Shown piece by piece: positions 61,792 through 64,000 of a stretch of 64,000 nucleotides of DNA (positions within the stretch are counted from its first letter, which is position 1; each line of letters begins with the position of its first letter). The stretch lies in the NCBI RefSeq assembly GCF_016801025.1, contig NZ_CP068983.1, forward strand, positions 186,001-250,000, in the 5' to 3' direction. The position numbers and the translations under genes are program-made. This DNA is from Paradevosia shaoguanensis (lineage in GTDB: Bacteria > Pseudomonadota > Alphaproteobacteria > Rhizobiales > Devosiaceae). The notes under the pieces are model-generated. The model saw only the letters and a program-made list of their open reading frames with translations, was not told where the DNA came from and searched no databases.

Positions 61792-62664
61792 TCAGGCGGC
61801 CCGGCGCTTGCGCTCGATGAGCTGCAAGATCAGCGGGGTGAGAATGAGCTGCATGGCCAGATCGAGCTTGTTGCCGGGCACCACGATGGAATTGGGCCGC
61901 GACATGAAGCTGTCGTGGATCATCGAGAGCAGGTAGGGGAAGTCGATGCCGCGCGGATTGGCGAAGCGGATGACCAGCATGGATTCATCGGGCGTCGGGA
62001 TCCAACGGGCGATGAAGGGATTGGACGTGTCTACGATCGGCACGCGCTGGAAGTTGATGTTGGTCTGCGTGAACTGGGGCGTGATGTAGCGCACGTAATC
62101 GGGCATGCGCCGCAGGATGGTGTCCATCACCGCCTCGGCCGAATAGCCGCGCGCCGAGCGGTCGCGATGGATCTTCTGAATCCATTCCAGATTGATGACC
62201 GGGACGACGCCAATCCTGAGATCGGCATGACGCGGCAGGTTGACCTTGTCAGTCACGGCACAGCCGTGAAGCCCTTCATAAAAGAGCAGGTCGCTCTCGC
62301 CGAACTCGCGCCAGGGCGAGAAATTGCCGGCAGGCAGGCCGTAGGTCTTGGCCTCTTCGTCGTCATGGATATAGGTGCGGGTGCGGCCGGTGCCGGACTG
62401 CGCATATTCGGCGAAGATGGATTCGAGCGTTTCGAGCTCGTTGGCATCCGGGTGGAAGTGGGTGAAGTTCGGATTGCCGCGGGCTTCCTCCTCGGCGATC
62501 TTGGCCTTCATGTCCGCCCGGTTGTAGCGGTGGAACGCATCGCCTTCGATGAAGGCGGCGCCGATGTTCTCCCGCCGGAAAATCAGCTCGAAGATGCGCT
62601 TGACCGATGTGGTGCCGGCGCCCGACGAGCCCGTGATCGATATGATCGGATGCAGTTGCGACAA
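61792..62664 (-). CDS. cbbP: Phosphoribulokinase
   Basis: A 290-residue kinase producing ribulose-1,5-bisphosphate. The P-loop is ITGSSGAGTTSVKRIF (Gly12-Thr19), followed by FIEGDAFHRYNRADM, FSPWREFGESDLLFYEGLHG and LRIGVVPVINLEWIQKIHRD. No ATG exists before the P-loop; a TTG at 62664 with GGGGAGGGG just upstream gives exactly the usual proteobacterial length, so TTG is taken as start. It lies 9 bases before pgk. Confidence 0.95.
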   Translation of the reverse strand: MSQLHPIISITGSSGAGTTSVKRIFELIFRRENIGAAFIEGDAFHRYNRADMKAKIAEEEARGNPNFTHFHPDANELETLESIFAEYAQSGTGRTRTYIHDDEEAKTYGLPAGNFSPWREFGESDLLFYEGLHGCAVTDKVNLPRHADLRIGVVPVINLEWIQKIHRDRSARGYSAEAVMDTILRRMPDYVRYITPQFTQTNINFQRVPIVDTSNPFIARWIPTPDESMLVIRFANPRGIDFPYLLSMIHDSFMSRPNSIVVPGNKLDLAMQLILTPLILQLIERKRRAA

Positions 62665-62684
62665 GTTCCCCTCCCCCGCGACCG

Positions 62685-63731
62685 TTATGACCGGAACAGG
62701 CCGCGATGCCCGAAGAGCGGCGAGCGCTCCCCGATCTGGCCGGCTTCGGCGTGGTAATGTTCGATGCGCGTGACCTCGGACGCGGACCCGAAGACCAGCG
62801 GCACGCGCTGGTGGAGCGCTGTGGGCTGGATTTCGAGGGTGCGGGTCATGCAATCGGTCGCCAGGCCCCCCGCCTGTTCGACCAGCATCGCAATCGGATT
62901 GGCTTCGTAAACGAGGCGCAAACGGCCCTTGCCGTAGCCCTTGCGGCTATCGCCCGGATAAAGGAACACGCCGCCGCGGATCAGGATGCGATAGGTGTCG
63001 GCCACGAGCGAGGCGATCCAGCGCATGTTGTAATCGCGGCCGTGGGCGCCGGTGGAGCCGTTGAGGCATTCGTCGACATAAAGGCGCACCGGGGAATCCC
63101 AGTGGCGGTAGTTCGAGGCGTTGATGGCGAACTCGCTCGCCTTGTGGGCGATCTGCACATCCGGGTAGGCCTCGACGAAAGTGTTCTGGCGCGGCGAATA
63201 GACGAAGATATGGGTGCCGGCGCCGAGCGTGAGCACCAGCGCCAGTTGCGGCCCATAGACAAAAAAGCCTGCAGCGAGCTGGGAGATACCCGGCTGCAGG
63301 AACGTCTCGATGCCGCTCGCCTCCAATGGCCGCACCACCGGCAACAGGGAGAAGATCGAACCGACGGAGACGTTAGTTTCGATATTGGACGAGCCATCGA
63401 GCGGATCGATCGCGATGGCGATATGGGCGTCGCGGTCGAGCACGACCGGGTTTTCCAGTTCCTCGGACGCAAAGAGCGCGACAGGCGCGCCGGCCATGGC
63501 GTTGAGGAAAATCTCGTCGGCGAGGACGTCGAGGTCCTTCTGCACGTCGCCGCCCGCATTGGTGGAAGCGATGCCGGCAAAGGCATTGCCGAGCGCACCC
63601 AGGTTGATCGCCTCGCGCACCTCGACGGCGGCGCCGGCCAGCTTGCGGATGACATCGGCGACCGCCAGGCATTCGGCGGACGAGGTGCCGACAAAGGCAT
63701 TGAGGTGATCGTCTAGCGACGGCGCGGGCAT
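62685..63731 (-). CDS. fbp: Class I fructose-1,6-bisphosphatase
   Basis: A 348-residue phosphatase (cbbF). Signatures: ALFASEELENPV (metal-binding Glu), IAIDPLDGSSNIETNVSVGSIFS, LRLVYEANPIAMLVEQAGG with the metal Glu, and QRVPLVFGSASEVTRIE at the C-terminus. In the Calvin cycle it regenerates fructose-6-P, and in many bacteria also acts on sedoheptulose-1,7-bisphosphate. It is the first gene of the operon, 144 bases from the divergent LysR gene. Confidence 0.95.
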   Translation of the reverse strand: MPAPSLDDHLNAFVGTSSAECLAVADVIRKLAGAAVEVREAINLGALGNAFAGIASTNAGGDVQKDLDVLADEIFLNAMAGAPVALFASEELENPVVLDRDAHIAIAIDPLDGSSNIETNVSVGSIFSLLPVVRPLEASGIETFLQPGISQLAAGFFVYGPQLALVLTLGAGTHIFVYSPRQNTFVEAYPDVQIAHKASEFAINASNYRHWDSPVRLYVDECLNGSTGAHGRDYNMRWIASLVADTYRILIRGGVFLYPGDSRKGYGKGRLRLVYEANPIAMLVEQAGGLATDCMTRTLEIQPTALHQRVPLVFGSASEVTRIEHYHAEAGQIGERSPLFGHRGLFRS

Positions 63732-63842
63732 GCTGCTCCTCCTCCTTGATACCGCCCGCCAGCTTTGCCTCGATGGGCGCCGGTCTTTTGCGATGCGTTC
63801 AGACGATCAGCAGGAATCGGGCAAGTAAAATTTATTCTCTAT

Positions 63843-63857
63843 GCAAAGCCTATTTGC
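63843..63857. promoter_or_regulatory. Candidate LysR-type operator between fbp and cbbR
   Basis: GCAAA-GCCTA-TTTGC lies in the AT-rich divergent region 63732-63875. Its T-rich/A-rich dyad fits the T-N11-A shape bound by CbbR proteins; the exact footprint cannot be set by eye. Confidence 0.45.
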
Positions 63858-63875
63858 GAAACTTATAGTTCTGTC

Positions 63876-64000
63876 ATGAAGAACATCACTTTGAGGCAGC
63901 TCCGCGCTGCGGCGGCCGTACAGAAGGCCGGAAAAATCATATTTGCTGCCAATGAATTAGGCCTCTCGCAGCCGGCCGTGACGTTGCAATTGCGCGACCT
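63876..64000 (+). CDS. cbbR: LysR family regulator, probable CbbR (3' end outside window)
   Basis: Only the first 41 codons are present: MKNITLRQLRAAAAVQKAG, then the helix-turn-helix AANELGLSQPAVTLQLRD. This is a LysR winged helix, and its divergent position next to the cbb operon identifies it as CbbR, the activator that senses Calvin-cycle intermediates such as RuBP. The effector domain is outside the window. Confidence 0.88.
   Translation, partial: MKNITLRQLRAAAAVQKAGKIIFAANELGLSQPAVTLQLRD

Noticed and set aside
60613-62757. 714-codon open frame on the plus strand opposite pgk and cbbP
   Set aside because: Antisense shadow of two well-recognised Calvin-cycle genes; no domain motifs and no ribosome site.

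Overview
The window is GC-rich alphaproteobacterial DNA, most likely Hyphomicrobiales close to Devosiaceae. The support is inference from gene content: an mnhA-mnhB fusion in a Mrp/Pha antiporter operon, a red-type (form IC) RuBisCO operon with cbbX, many ABC uptake systems with ATGA overlaps, and palindromic intergenic repeats of the kind common in this order. No rRNA, tRNA, CRISPR, prophage or insertion sequence was seen. It reads as a chromosomal region of a versatile heterotroph that can also run the Calvin cycle.

Layout. 1-5012: the end of a branched-chain-type ABC importer (livM partial, livG, livF) with an AraC regulator, convergent with an SDR / MoaF-like / NTF2-like operon. 5121-8430: a secreted tricorn-like S41 protease. 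8560-15220: the mnhAB-C-D-E-F-G cation/proton antiporter operon with a DedA gene at its end. 15421-16971: a glyoxalase-type dioxygenase fused to an esterase. 17058-19876: elongation factor P facing its lysine-modification enzymes EpmA and EpmB. 20040-21500: an M81 (MlrC) peptidase, followed by a repeat-rich gap. 21862-30316: a sugar operon (Gfo/Idh oxidoreductase, two permeases, binding protein, ATPase, RpiR regulator, GH20 hexosaminidase). 30714-32936: an NTF2-like protein, an MFS transporter and a frameshifted DUF305 gene. 33064-37107: a 1347-residue RTX/VCBS type I-secreted adhesin. 37351-43495: a TetR-controlled membrane protein, a lytic transglycosylase, DUF983, CueR, a DHA2 exporter and an aldo/keto reductase.

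43680-53813 is the most interesting block. A GntR regulator with an unassigned C-terminal domain sits behind a perfect 16-bp palindrome. It precedes a dipeptide-type ABC importer whose genes are interleaved with an M24 creatinase-like hydrolase lacking three of five metal ligands, an AstE/aspartoacylase-like hydrolase and an amidohydrolase. The M24 plus AstE pair resembles ectoine degradation (DoeA/DoeB, EutD/EutE), but with a peptide-type importer and an extra amidohydrolase. It may be an undescribed uptake-and-hydrolysis route for an amide or peptide-like compound.

54240-63731 is a Calvin-cycle operon transcribed leftward (fbp, cbbP, pgk, cbbA, cbbL, cbbS, cbbX, rpe, cbbZ, cbbY), with the start of a divergent LysR gene (probable cbbR) at the right edge. 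It makes ribulose bisphosphate, fixes CO2, repairs RuBisCO and clears phosphoglycolate; transketolase and GAPDH are not in the visible part.

Recurrent small-scale structure: both ABC binding-protein genes are followed at once by GC-rich hairpins without U-tracts inside their operons; a three-hairpin REP-like element of about 100 bp occurs twice in opposite orientations, once between cbbS and cbbX; and several strong inverted repeats mark likely operators or leader structures.
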